In this document: positions 27,954 to 39,852 of the stretch, one piece after another
How positions within the stretch are numbered: position 1 is the first letter of the stretch
How the letters are laid out: each line of letters opens with the position of its first letter
NCBI GenBank assembly: GCA_026645415.1
Contig: JAPEVH010000069.1
Location: forward strand, 30,028 to 94,027
Source: Candidatus Electronema sp.
GTDB lineage: Bacteria > Desulfobacterota > Desulfobulbia > Desulfobulbales > Desulfobulbaceae
DNA: 64,000 nucleotides
Reading direction: 5' to 3'
The notes under the pieces: generated by a model
Seen by the model: only the letters and a program-made list of their open reading frames with translations
Databases searched by the model: none
What the model was told of the DNA's origin: nothing
Translations under genes and position numbers: made by a program

Positions 27954-28259
27954 ATGTTACAGGGAGATTTGCAAGAATTTGCTGCCGCGCTGATCAGCGG
28001 GGATAAAAACAAAGCTCACGGTGAGTTGCGTAATCTTGCTGAAGCTATTATCACTAAAGATAAACACAAAGTTGATGGCAAATTGAGTGATTTTGCTGAG
28101 GCAATTATTCTCAAAGATACGCAGGTTGCTCCTGAAGAGCTGCGCGATCTGGCTGATGCACTGATTAGTGGTGACAAAGACAAAATCGAGGAAGGGCAGT
28201 TACGAGATTTTGTCTCTGCCATTCTTAGCAGAGACAAAAATAAAGTGTCCGCAAAATAA
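27954..28259 (+). CDS. 101-residue protein of five tandem ~20-residue repeats
   Basis: An AGAAAGGAG precedes the ATG. The whole product is five near repeats of about 20 residues: GDLQEFAAALISGDKNKAH, GELRNLAEAIITKDKHKVD, GKLSDFAEAIILKDTQVAP, ELRDLADALISGDKDKIEEG and QLRDFVSAILSRDKNKVSAK. Each repeat would give a helix (L..FAEAII) capped by an acidic/lysine turn (xDKxK). No signal peptide or membrane span is visible. A terminator follows directly. I do not recognise the family; it may be a helical-repeat structural or binding protein, perhaps a metal- or polyanion-binding one because of the DKxK turns, but that is guesswork. Confidence 0.7.
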   Translation: MLQGDLQEFAAALISGDKNKAHGELRNLAEAIITKDKHKVDGKLSDFAEAIILKDTQVAPEELRDLADALISGDKDKIEEGQLRDFVSAILSRDKNKVSAK

Positions 28260-28266
28260 CACTGTT

Positions 28267-28306
28267 GAGCGAGTAGGATGCCCAACTATTCCCTACTCGC
28301 TCTTTT
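28267..28306 (+). terminator. Terminator after the repeat protein
   Basis: An 11-bp stem GAGCGAGTAGG / CCTACTCGCTC with a short loop is followed by TTTT. Confidence 0.8.
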
Positions 28307-28314
28307 AGATAGTC

Positions 28315-29952
28315 TTAAAAATATACATCAAAAGTCAGATAGATCTGATCTGCACTTTCAATTGCTTGTAAAAATCCTTCCTGCGAAGCCATCATCGTAT
28401 AGGCTGTCATCATCTGGCTGTCGTCAGTATCATAGGGCTTGATATTCCAATCTACGCCAGTGTAGTCGTACCAATAATGCTGCCAGCCAAGCCGAAGGAA
28501 GGTTTTGGCGTACTTGGAAATGGCTTCGCCAGTTGGTAAATCATAGATCATGTACAGCTCTGCTACCTGGCCACGGGTTGCCAGCTTGGACAAATACATG
28601 TCGTCATGACCAGGATTAAAGGCTATCCAGTATTGCGAACCCCAGTTATACTCTGCCCCGATTTTTAGACCTGTATTGGGGATGTCATAGCGTAGACCGG
28701 CATAAAGAGAAAAGCCATTTTCCGCAGAGGTATTTTGTTGCCAATCAGGGTTAGCGACAACGCTGCCATCTGCTTGCATGAGCGAAGCTGTTGCATAGTC
28801 ATTAAACATACCTCGTCCACCCGGATCAGTGCGACTCCAACCACCAGAGACAAAGTAGGTGAATCGGTTGAGTTTACTCTCATAAACTGCGCTAGTATGA
28901 TAGATATTGCCTTCGGTATAGTTCGTCCCTGTATTCAAATCATCATCCAAGAAACTGGGGCGTTGGAACATGTTGAGCGCGACAAAAGACTGGAAATAGA
29001 ACAATCGTTTCTCTGTTTCAAAGACATCCCAACTAATACCGGTAAAATCAGTATCATCAAGAGGGGAAATATCTGTGCCTTCATGAAAGGCTGTCGCATC
29101 CCATTGCAGGCCATTCTCAAAGCCCCGACCATAGCAGAAGCGGATGCGGCCATTGCCGAACGCAGCATTGCCCCAGTCATAGGCATAGCCTAATGAAACT
29201 CCATCAAAAGGATAGTTCATGTAGGCTGTAGAGGTGGCCATTTTTTCATCAGTACCAAGATGTATTTCTGAAGGCGGGCCATCTGTGGTTGGTCGGCGGC
29301 CCACAGAAAACCAAATTGGTAAGCCACCAATATTAGTCCAGTTGATAAAGGCCCGGTCAACCCGAAGGGCGTTGTCAGACGGGGTGCGGGTTGCGTTGCC
29401 GTCAAATTGCGGCCACCAGCTATTCATGTCATTGCGAGGATAATTCTCCATCCCCCAAGCCTTGTACATAGCCAGACGACCTTTAAAGGTGACGTTTTCT
29501 GTGGCCTTGGCTTCCATATTCAGCCGAAAACGGTTTGTCAGCATGGTGTCATTGCTATAATCGTAGCTTTCTTTCTGGCCATTACTTAAATTAAAAAAGT
29601 CTGCCCCGGTTGCGCTGTAAGAGTCAAAACGGGCACGGAAATCACCATAAATTTTGAAACGAGAGGCCAAGTCTGAGGACTCTGATTTTTCATCAACTTG
29701 GCCGATTTTATCATCCATGTCTTCGATTTTACCGTTTACCTCTTCAACCTTGCCACTGATTCCCTCGACCTTGCTGTCAACACGCTCATCTTGTTTGGCA
29801 AGCTGCGCCTTGAGTTCATCAAGTTCATGGGCCAGTTCTTCAATCCGTTGACTGAGTTCAGCGGTGCTACTGCCTTGTTGCGTCCCTGCTAATGTCATTG
29901 CAGGCAGTACCATCATACTAGCTATGGCCCAGGTTGAAATGTATTTTACCAT
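28315..29952 (-). CDS. DUF3373-type outer membrane beta-barrel protein
   Basis: The 545-residue protein has a signal peptide (MVKYISTWAIASMMVLPAMTLA), then a coiled coil rich in E/K/D (about 30-95), then a barrel-like part with alternating aromatic strands, including RFKIYGDFRARFDSY and GLPIWFSVGRRPTTDGPPSE, and ends in a typical outer-membrane C-terminal strand IYLTFDVYF with terminal Phe. The coiled coil plus GDFRARFD start is the pattern of DUF3373 proteins of Desulfobacterota and relatives, thought to be outer-membrane proteins. No transported substrate can be named. Confidence 0.8.
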   Translation of the reverse strand: MVKYISTWAIASMMVLPAMTLAGTQQGSSTAELSQRIEELAHELDELKAQLAKQDERVDSKVEGISGKVEEVNGKIEDMDDKIGQVDEKSESSDLASRFKIYGDFRARFDSYSATGADFFNLSNGQKESYDYSNDTMLTNRFRLNMEAKATENVTFKGRLAMYKAWGMENYPRNDMNSWWPQFDGNATRTPSDNALRVDRAFINWTNIGGLPIWFSVGRRPTTDGPPSEIHLGTDEKMATSTAYMNYPFDGVSLGYAYDWGNAAFGNGRIRFCYGRGFENGLQWDATAFHEGTDISPLDDTDFTGISWDVFETEKRLFYFQSFVALNMFQRPSFLDDDLNTGTNYTEGNIYHTSAVYESKLNRFTYFVSGGWSRTDPGGRGMFNDYATASLMQADGSVVANPDWQQNTSAENGFSLYAGLRYDIPNTGLKIGAEYNWGSQYWIAFNPGHDDMYLSKLATRGQVAELYMIYDLPTGEAISKYAKTFLRLGWQHYWYDYTGVDWNIKPYDTDDSQMMTAYTMMASQEGFLQAIESADQIYLTFDVYF

Positions 29953-30134
29953 GATCTTTCTCTAGTTGTTACAAAACGTTGGTTCTTAAAGTACAGACCG
30001 TACTTTTACAAATCTTCTTATAAAAGTATAGCACTTTGCTCTGGAAAAAGTATAATTTTTTGCACGGAAAGAAAGGTTTGTAGAGAGTTTAGGCTATACT
30101 TGCCGCAGAGAATCCATTCGATTATAGTTTCCAG

Positions 30135-33940
<3,806 letters not shown>

Positions 33941-33944
<4 letters not shown>

Positions 33945-34223
33945 CTTAGGATTGACAATCCCAAACGTTTAGGATTTCCGTTTTGTGCAACGGCTCGGCT
34001 GCTTCTGCCAAGGTCAGGCCCGTTTGACGCAATCTTTCTATGCCATTGCGATTGATCTGGCATCCCGCACCAATCTTTCAAAAAAACTGTTCCGCCGACA
34101 GGCAGCTCGACAGCCTTCTTCTCGTTCAACTGCGGCGACTCGCCCTTCCACAGTATGATGCTGATAACCACCGTGCCGAAAAGGGCAAAATAGGTTCCGG
34201 GCGCAGTAAGCAGGAATAGACAT
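33941..34223 (-). pseudogene. Decayed coding stretch downstream of the cupin gene (weak)
   Basis: Minus-strand frames interrupted by a frameshift carry protein-like text: YFALFGTVVISIILWKGESP (a possible membrane span) and, in a different frame, GIERLRQTGLTLAEAAEPL. No single intact frame joins them. It looks like a broken gene fragment; identity unknown. Confidence 0.25.
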
Positions 34224-34230
34224 TACGCAG

Positions 34231-34779
34231 TCACGTTTTAATATATTGCTTTAACACCTGCTGAAGTTTTGGGAAGTTATGGCAGACAAAATCCATAGTT
34301 GCGATTTCGTTGTCTGCATATTCAAAGCCAGGTGAAACAGCTTCGCTGATTAAACCGTATTCACCAGCGCAGAGCCGTGAAGCCTTCCACCAACCGCCCG
34401 GCACCAACAGTTGTAACATCTCGCCATTCTTAATATTCGAACCAAGAATCCTTTCGGAAAGAACGCCGTCTGGTGAAACAAGGATGTATTTGATCGGCGC
34501 ACCGAGATGATGATAATGGAGAATATCTGACTTGTTTCTATGCAGAAAACCACCGGGACTCTCCTTGGTTAACATATAGTAAATGGAGGTCAGCAAGAAT
34601 CTACTACCAGAGTTGCTGTCCACACGCAGATTGGATTCGTAGGTTCTACGGAAGTAGCCGCCCTCGGTTGGGTGTGGCTCCAGTCCAAGAAGATTAACAA
34701 TTTCGTCAAAACTCATTGATTTGCAATAAGATATATTCGTCAAGAGGTTTAAAAAGCCTGTCCAATCCACCCATTTCAA
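34231..34779 (-). CDS. Cupin-fold protein of the DUF985 type
   Basis: The 182-residue protein contains PTEGGYFRRTYES, LTSIYYMLTKESPGGFLHRN, DILHYHHLGAPIKYIL and LLVPGGWWKASRL, the family pattern of DUF985 cupins. The family includes sugar-binding or isomerase-like proteins; the metal-type histidines are at LHRN and HYHH. The usual family length (about 160) would fit a start at the internal ATG at 34716 (MSFDEIVNLLGLEPHP); the ATG at 34779 is also possible and is the one listed, as AGGGTATC lies upstream. Confidence 0.78.
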   Translation of the reverse strand: MKWVDWTGFLNLLTNISYCKSMSFDEIVNLLGLEPHPTEGGYFRRTYESNLRVDSNSGSRFLLTSIYYMLTKESPGGFLHRNKSDILHYHHLGAPIKYILVSPDGVLSERILGSNIKNGEMLQLLVPGGWWKASRLCAGEYGLISEAVSPGFEYADNEIATMDFVCHNFPKLQQVLKQYIKT

Positions 34780-35038
34780 GATACCCTATTTCTTACCTAG
34801 CAGGTATGTACAAGATCAATCCTATCACCTAAGAAGAGACTTTGACTGGCAATACTTATAATAAAAACAACAAGTAGATATCTCTCATTTTAAGTAAAGG
34901 ATGTGAATGGAAATGTCATTTTTGTAGCACATTTGTTAATGAAGCACAAAAAAGAAATATTACTCTGGTAACTTCAGGTTTGTAATTTACCCGCACAATA
35001 TATTGTTTTAGATAGCAAATTAGCAAAGAAAATTGGCT

Positions 35039-35054
35039 TGGCACAAACCTTGCT
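35039..35054 (+). promoter_or_regulatory. Sigma-54 (RpoN) promoter of the NifB-like locus
   Basis: TGGCAC-AAACC-TTGCT matches the consensus TGGCAC-N5-TTGCW exactly, and lies 58 bp before the ATG at 35112. An AT-rich upstream region (34780-35038) would hold activator sites; a palindrome ACAATATATTGT occurs at about 34996-35007. No exact TGT-N10-ACA NifA site was found. Confidence 0.82.
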
Positions 35055-35111
35055 ATATCTTCCTTGTAAAAAAAATTCTTAATATTTTGACATCAGCATT
35101 GGGAACAGACC

Positions 35112-36260
35112 ATGAATACTCCGTGTGCTACACAAGAAAAACAAGCCTGTGCTCGTTCCATGCAAATTGATAGTTTGGTACTCCCGATAGCACCACAGGC
35201 TGTCTGTGGCAGACGTTTTGGTAATAACAAGTCGGCAGCAGTAGCCATGCCACCTGCTGATGCTGTCGATTGGATTACTGAACTGATTAAAGGTGGAAAA
35301 ACGATCTGTGGGGTAAATCTTTGCGGGCCAGGCGACACCTTAGCTGTTTCAGAAATACTCTTTACGACTCTTGACTTAATCCAGCAGAAGTATCCTCACC
35401 TCAGCCTGCAAGTCACTTGCTCAGGATTATGCGCAACAAAACTTGCATCTGCCTTAGCAGAACGGAAAATTGCCCAAGTCAATCTGCAAGTTGAAGCTGT
35501 TGCTGCCCCCATCTTGGAAAAGATTTATGCTTGGGTACGGCCCGGCAAAAAAACAGTCCCTTTACATCAATCAGCAGAAGCTCTGCTCACGGCACAAGAG
35601 GAGGCAGTAACAGCGTTGAGCCAAGCTGGGATAGTGGTAAATATTCAAACAACGATCTATCCTGGTCTTAATGAACAGCATGTTGCAGTTCTTGCTGAGA
35701 AGATGGCTAACCTAGGTGCTGCCTCTATGACGCTCTTGCCTTTTGAACCTGCTCCTGATGAAATGGAACTGTCTGCCTGCTCTGCTATTCTGCTTGAGCA
35801 AGTAAAAAAAGAGGTAGCACCTCATTTGCGGCTCATTGATTATGGTTGCGTTTATCTCACGCCACCTTCTGGAGCTGGGAGCTTTGCGGGTGTGTTACTG
35901 CCAAAGCCAAGTAAAAAGCGGCCTAATGTAGCGGTAGTGAGTGCCAATGGTATGGAAGTAGATCTCCATCTTGGACAAGCCGTGAAACTTCTTATTTATG
36001 GGCCTCGGAGCGGTGATGACTTGCCTTCTCTTTTAACAGTGCGTGATACGCCTGAAGCAGGTGCTGGCGATTCTCGCTGGGAAGCTCTAGCTCATGAATG
36101 CTTGTACGACTGTTTTGCCTTAGTAGCAGCCAAGGCCGGAGAAAATCCGCAAAAGGTTTTAGCTGAACAAGGTGTCAAGGTGCTCTTAGCTGAAGACAGC
36201 ATTGAAGGACTTGTTGATGTCTTGTACGGCGGCGGTAAGAAAAATAAATGTAAAAAATAA
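35112..36260 (+). CDS. NifB-like protein lacking the radical-SAM cluster motif, with NifX-like C-terminus
   Basis: Residues 20-230 follow NifB closely: LPIAPQAVCG aligns to the start of the NifB core, CGPGDTLA (71-78) is the AGPGDxLA glycine motif, IYAWVRPGKKT is present and LNEQHVAVLAEKMANLGA matches. The C-terminal part from about residue 268 (RPNVAVVSANGMEVDLHLGQAVKLLIYG) is the NifX/dinitrogenase-cofactor binding domain. But the CxxxCxxC that binds the radical-SAM 4Fe-4S cluster is missing; only single Cys32 remains at that place, with Cys66 and Cys71 elsewhere. A SAM-radical reaction is therefore unlikely, and this is a derived paralogue. Expression is probably RpoN-driven. A 2Fe-2S ferredoxin follows 25 bp downstream. 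Confidence 0.85.
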   Translation: MNTPCATQEKQACARSMQIDSLVLPIAPQAVCGRRFGNNKSAAVAMPPADAVDWITELIKGGKTICGVNLCGPGDTLAVSEILFTTLDLIQQKYPHLSLQVTCSGLCATKLASALAERKIAQVNLQVEAVAAPILEKIYAWVRPGKKTVPLHQSAEALLTAQEEAVTALSQAGIVVNIQTTIYPGLNEQHVAVLAEKMANLGAASMTLLPFEPAPDEMELSACSAILLEQVKKEVAPHLRLIDYGCVYLTPPSGAGSFAGVLLPKPSKKRPNVAVVSANGMEVDLHLGQAVKLLIYGPRSGDDLPSLLTVRDTPEAGAGDSRWEALAHECLYDCFALVAAKAGENPQKVLAEQGVKVLLAEDSIEGLVDVLYGGGKKNKCKK

Positions 36261-36285
36261 CTATCTCAACAAGGAGAGATACAAA

Positions 36286-36591
36286 ATGGCTATTCCTAAA
36301 CGGCAAATTCTGCTTTGCCAAAGTTTCCGAACTACTGGCGACAAAAAAGGTATCTGTCATAAGCAAAGCGAAGGTTTTTTGCAATATATTGAAGAAGAGA
36401 TCATAGATCGTGGCCTTGACTGTCTGATCAGCGCGACCACTTGTCTCAAACAATGTGAAAAAGGTCCGGTTATGGTTATTCAACCAGAAAATTGGTGGTT
36501 TGGGGGCGTGAATAGCGAAGAAGCCATTGATGCTATTCTTGATGGCCTTGAAGAGGGAGAGCCAGCAGCAAAGTATTTGATTTCTGAGTAA
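36286..36591 (+). CDS. Thioredoxin-like [2Fe-2S] ferredoxin
   Basis: From the ATG at 36286 (after AAGGAG) the 101-residue protein has five Cys: 11, 24, 46, 53 and 57. CQSF...GIC (11, 24) and TTCLKQCEKGPV (53, 57) match the ligand pattern of the thioredoxin-fold ferredoxins such as Clostridium pasteurianum 2Fe-2S ferredoxin. It would carry electrons in the cytoplasm, and similar ferredoxins occur in nitrogenase clusters. It is 25 bp after the NifB-like gene and one base overlaps the next acetyltransferase gene (TAATG), so the three are one operon. Confidence 0.88.
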   Translation: MAIPKRQILLCQSFRTTGDKKGICHKQSEGFLQYIEEEIIDRGLDCLISATTCLKQCEKGPVMVIQPENWWFGGVNSEEAIDAILDGLEEGEPAAKYLISE

Positions 36592-37043
36592 TGGCCGCAT
36601 CCGTCCTCATCCGCCGGGCTGTATTCACGGACATCCCAACCCTGCTCAAGTTATTAACGTTACTTTTCAGCATTGAGAAAGATTTTGTCTTCAATATTGA
36701 AAAGCAGGAGCAAGGCTTACGGTTGCTTTTAGCAGAAAACCGGGCAGCAGTCTTCGTTGCGGAGGAGGACGGACAGGTGATCGGCATGTGCAGTGGGCAG
36801 CTCCTGATTTCTACCGCTGAAGGTGGCCCTTCAGCACTTGTGGAAGATGTCGTGGTGCTACCTGATTGGCAAGGTAAAGGGCTTGGCTGTCGCTTACTTA
36901 CCGCAGTTAGTGAATGGGCAGCCAGTCAAGGTGCAAGCCGAGTGCAACTTCTCGCAGATCGGAACAATGTTCCAGCCTTGGCTTTCTATCAAAAAACAGC
37001 TTTTCAGATTACTGAAATGATCTGTTTACGGAGAACGATATGA
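36591..37043 (+). CDS. GNAT-family N-acetyltransferase
   Basis: A 150-residue GNAT protein: beta strand and loop VIGMCSGQLLI, then VEDVVVLPDWQGKGLGCRLLTAV with the acetyl-CoA motif QGKGLG (about 95-100), and LADRNNVPALAFYQKTAFQ. These are motifs A and B of the family. The substrate is unknown. It overlaps its upstream ferredoxin stop by one base and the next gene by four (ATGA), so it is cotranscribed. Whether it modifies the ferredoxin, the NifB-like protein or something else cannot be read from sequence. Confidence 0.85.
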   Translation: MAASVLIRRAVFTDIPTLLKLLTLLFSIEKDFVFNIEKQEQGLRLLLAENRAAVFVAEEDGQVIGMCSGQLLISTAEGGPSALVEDVVVLPDWQGKGLGCRLLTAVSEWAASQGASRVQLLADRNNVPALAFYQKTAFQITEMICLRRTI

Positions 37044-37471
37044 AGATTCAGCCATTGCAGAGCTTAAAGTCGATCAGTGGCTGGGAGGAGTATTTTCGGC
37101 ACGGTGAAGGATATTTGAATACAGCCATCGGAGCACACCGTAAAAGTGTGCAGGCTTTCACGCCGGAGATACTCTACAATTTGATTGCAATGGCGATTGA
37201 AAAGTTCGTTATGGCAGCCTTAATGCGGCACGGTGCCTTGCCCTATAACCACACTATGGGCGATTTGGTTGAGGCAATGGAGCATACTTTTCCGGGCAGA
37301 ATGGGGCAAATCGGAGAAGACCTGCTGCGTTTGGACAAGTATCAGGAAATTTGTGATGTTGATGCCTTCAATATTCGTCCCCCAACTTCAGAGGAAATTC
37401 CTGCTATGCTGGATGTGGCGGAGAAATTGCGGGATCTGATACAAGGAGAGCTGATTGGTTGCGAGGCTTAA
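37040..37471 (+). CDS. HEPN-like helical protein
   Basis: The 143-residue product is helical. EGYLNTAIGAHRKSVQAFTPEILYN is followed by MAIEKFVMAALMRHGALPYNHTMGDLVEAMEHTFP, the arrangement of HEPN domains (four-helix, with a His near the third helix as in HNxTMxDL). I see no RxxxxH RNase motif with certainty, so ribonuclease activity is not assumed. It overlaps the acetyltransferase gene by four bases. HEPN-type proteins are sometimes substrate-binding partners of nucleotidyltransferases; none is nearby. Confidence 0.55.
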   Translation: MKIQPLQSLKSISGWEEYFRHGEGYLNTAIGAHRKSVQAFTPEILYNLIAMAIEKFVMAALMRHGALPYNHTMGDLVEAMEHTFPGRMGQIGEDLLRLDKYQEICDVDAFNIRPPTSEEIPAMLDVAEKLRDLIQGELIGCEA

Positions 37472-37507
37472 AAAGCAATAAGTCAACAAATCAATTTGGT
37501 TAGATAA

Positions 37508-37807
37508 ATGTCTGAACGAAAACTTGGTGTAGTCAAAGAGATAGTTGAGGCAGTAGGGATGAATATTTCTCATGTCTATGAAGATTTAGTCTTTCTCAAT
37601 CATAATGCAATACTACTCCAGTTTACCGATGACAGTAATGTATTGCTTTTGCGTATCAACCAAGAGGCAGAGCAAAAGGACGCTAACAGCGGTTCGGCTT
37701 TGCTCAAGCAGGAAGCCTTAGCACGAAAAATGCAGTTTTTAGATGGTGGCAGCTACGCATTGGCTCAAGATGGGCCAGAACAGGTGCGGATAGAATTTTT
37801 CCCCTAA
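37508..37807 (+). CDS. Hypothetical protein, 99 residues
   Basis: A small soluble protein: MSERKLGVVKEIVEAVGM, a beta-like central region HNAILLQFTDDSNVLLLRI, and a C-terminus ending EQVRIEFFP. It lies 36 bp after the HEPN-like gene and 39 bp before the Nif11-like gene on the same strand, so it belongs to this operon. I do not recognise a family. No strong ribosome-binding site precedes the ATG. Confidence 0.55.
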   Translation: MSERKLGVVKEIVEAVGMNISHVYEDLVFLNHNAILLQFTDDSNVLLLRINQEAEQKDANSGSALLKQEALARKMQFLDGGSYALAQDGPEQVRIEFFP

Positions 37808-37846
37808 AATATTTGTTACAAAACAAGCCTGAACGGAGGTCGGATT

Positions 37847-38068
37847 ATGGCAAAGGCTGATGTAGAAAAGCTGCTGACAGCAGGTGGTAAGGATAAGACT
37901 ATTCGGGCGAAATACGACGTTCCGGGCAACAAGGAAGAGTTTATCGCTTTGGCAGCAGCAGAGGGTTACAGCTTTACAGTTGCGGAGCTGGAAGAAGTGC
38001 TTAAAGAGTCTGGTGATGTCTTTGAAAAATATGGCAACCCGCCAAAGCGTTCTATTTGGTGGACCTAG
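37847..38068 (+). CDS. Nif11-like small protein
   Basis: A 73-residue protein with ribosome-binding site GGAGG before the ATG. NKEEFIALAAAEGYSFTVAELEEVLKE is the Nif11 domain (helix, EGYxFTxxEL turn, helix). Nif11 proteins were named from nitrogen-fixation clusters; the related leader-peptide type carries a cleavage motif (GG or GA) and a Cys-rich core, which this one lacks, since it ends KRSIWWT without Cys. It is therefore more like the short Nif11 protein of diazotroph clusters than a lanthipeptide precursor. It closes the NifB-like operon. Confidence 0.75.
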   Translation: MAKADVEKLLTAGGKDKTIRAKYDVPGNKEEFIALAAAEGYSFTVAELEEVLKESGDVFEKYGNPPKRSIWWT

Positions 38069-38073
38069 GATGT

Positions 38074-38103
38074 AAAAAAAGAAGGTTCCCAAGGGCACCT
38101 TCT
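38074..38103 (-). terminator. Terminator for the carbonic anhydrase gene
   Basis: Reading the minus strand, an AGAAGGT/ACCTTCT stem with interior CCC/GGG pairs is followed by TTTTTTT. On the plus strand the T-run is absent, so it serves the minus-strand gene. Confidence 0.75.
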
Positions 38104-38116
38104 CTCAGCAAGTAAA

Positions 38117-38151
38117 AAGCCGGAATGACGGGGGAGATGTCATCCCGGCTT
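38117..38151. terminator. Second hairpin between the Nif11-like and carbonic anhydrase genes
   Basis: AAGCCGG..ATGAC pairs with GTCAT..CCGGCTT (one mismatch) across a short loop. It may act as a bidirectional terminator for both convergent genes. Confidence 0.5.
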
Positions 38152-38163
38152 GTACGGAGGAGC

Positions 38164-39009
38164 TTATTTAATCTCGGACAGCAATTTTGGATCTGTTACT
38201 AACTTCCTTACGCCATGTCCATGATTTTCCTTGAACACATTTCCTTCACACCATTTGCCAAGACTGTTAATATCAATTTTGGCACACTCAGGACGAACAC
38301 TCCATGTAACTTGGAAAGGCGAACACTGCTGATCGTTGTATTTCGGGCCAGTAGTTGAGCCGAGGAATTCAATAGGATTTCCAGTACCGGAAGGTAGAGA
38401 CTTGGCCTGATGGAGGTCATTAACCATATTGCCATCATAAGCAAAGTCATTGAAATTCAATGCCGCAGGATCATTAACCACTAAAAAGACCTGTGCCTCT
38501 ACACGCAGATTGGGATTAGAGCAACTTTCTGAGAGACAGGAACCAAGGCTTTCACCTGGCTTAATATCGCAGGAGCTATATACCCAATGCACTTCAACAG
38601 TATCACCTGGTTTTAACCCTTCGCAAAGATTTCCTTTAGGCGGCATTAACTCCTTCTTGGTCAGCAATGAACTTGTGGTGCATTTGTAACCACCACCATG
38701 ACCATGTTCTCCCTCTCCAGCAAAAAGAGCAAAATCTTTTGCTTTGTGCTCTGCATTGACATGAAAATGAATATTGCAAAGATTCATGTCTTTATAACTA
38801 GGTGCAACAGAGAAAATTCTCTTGTTGGTTCCAGTTTTGCCATCAATATCTCTCGGTGCCTGCGGCCCAAATCCTTCGCATACCTTCTCTCCCTCAACGA
38901 CTGGTTGCTCTTCATGATGAACCGGCTTCTCTTTTGCTATTCCAACACAAGCAGTAAGACTAAGAGAAAGGAATATTGTCAAAATACTGACGGATTTTGT
39001 CGAATTCAT
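38164..39009 (-). CDS. Delta-class carbonic anhydrase, lipoprotein
   Basis: The 281-residue protein has a lipoprotein signal peptide with lipobox LTAC (about 18-21), so it is exported and lipidated. The mature part matches delta-class carbonic anhydrases: CEGFGPQAPRDID, then MNLCNIHFHVNAEHKAKDF, with the metal-ligand candidates His in IHFH and AEHK. Further on come GDTVEVHWVYSSCD and SCLSESCSNPNLRVEAQVFLVVNDPAALNF, with conserved Cys pairs suggesting disulfides. Delta enzymes, first known in diatoms, hydrate CO2 to bicarbonate outside the cytoplasm. The assignment is from remembered family motifs; a profile search would confirm it. A terminator follows. It is divergent from glnK. Confidence 0.75.
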   Translation of the reverse strand: MNSTKSVSILTIFLSLSLTACVGIAKEKPVHHEEQPVVEGEKVCEGFGPQAPRDIDGKTGTNKRIFSVAPSYKDMNLCNIHFHVNAEHKAKDFALFAGEGEHGHGGGYKCTTSSLLTKKELMPPKGNLCEGLKPGDTVEVHWVYSSCDIKPGESLGSCLSESCSNPNLRVEAQVFLVVNDPAALNFNDFAYDGNMVNDLHQAKSLPSGTGNPIEFLGSTTGPKYNDQQCSPFQVTWSVRPECAKIDINSLGKWCEGNVFKENHGHGVRKLVTDPKLLSEIK

Positions 39010-39228
39010 AGGTTGTCCTCCTTATTTTTGTCGATTGCTGGCTTATTGGATTCATTGTACGGCCTCAGAATCTGAAAAGTCAATGGAGCTAGTGTTTTTT
39101 TTCAGTATCAAGATGGAACGAATAGGCTAAATGCAGGTGCTATTGTATTGTTTTTTCTCTACATCATTTGGCCTGCGAGATTAGCTCATAGCGTGGAACA
39201 ATTATCAGTTTCGTTTACTTGTTGCATT

Positions 39229-39283
39229 TATAACAATTTTGCAAAGATTTTCTTTGTGCTATCAAAGGTGTATAACAATTTTG
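39229..39283. repeat. Two 13-bp direct repeats upstream of glnK
   Basis: TATAACAATTTTG occurs exactly at 39229-39241 and 39271-39283, 42 bp apart (about four helical turns). This is an activator-binding arrangement, about 100-150 bp before the sigma-54 promoter. Confidence 0.5.
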
Positions 39284-39348
39284 TTGTCGATTTTGTGTGA
39301 ACAATATACATCTCCTGTTAAGATAAAATTGTGTCAGATAAGCCAGAT

Positions 39349-39376
39349 ACAGTATTTATCGCTTGATAAATACTGT
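39349..39376. promoter_or_regulatory. Perfect 12-bp palindrome beside the glnK sigma-54 promoter
   Basis: ACAGTATTTATC and GATAAATACTGT are exact inverse complements around GCTT. The palindrome ends three bases before the TGGCAT element, so a dimeric regulator or a hairpin could block or assist RpoN polymerase. Confidence 0.6.
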
Positions 39377-39378
39377 TA

Positions 39379-39394
39379 TGGCATGACCATTGCA
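39379..39394 (+). promoter_or_regulatory. Sigma-54 promoter of glnK-amtB
   Basis: TGGCAT-GACCA-TTGCA fits the TGGCAC-N5-TTGCW consensus with one mismatch, 82 bp before the glnK GTG start. Nitrogen-limitation control through RpoN and an NtrC-type activator is the usual pattern. Confidence 0.75.
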
Positions 39395-39461
39395 TAGTTA
39401 CCTGATTGTAAGAATAACATGAAGGCGTTTCGTCTATCTAAACAGAGGAATGAGGGACTGA

Positions 39462-39815
<354 letters not shown>

Positions 39816-39852
39816 TAACTATAGTACTTATTGTATTTCAAGGAGATAGGAG

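Noticed and set aside
34780..35038. A NifA upstream activator site TGT-N10-ACA
   Set aside because: Near matches have spacers of 9 or 11 bases rather than 10, so no exact site was seen.
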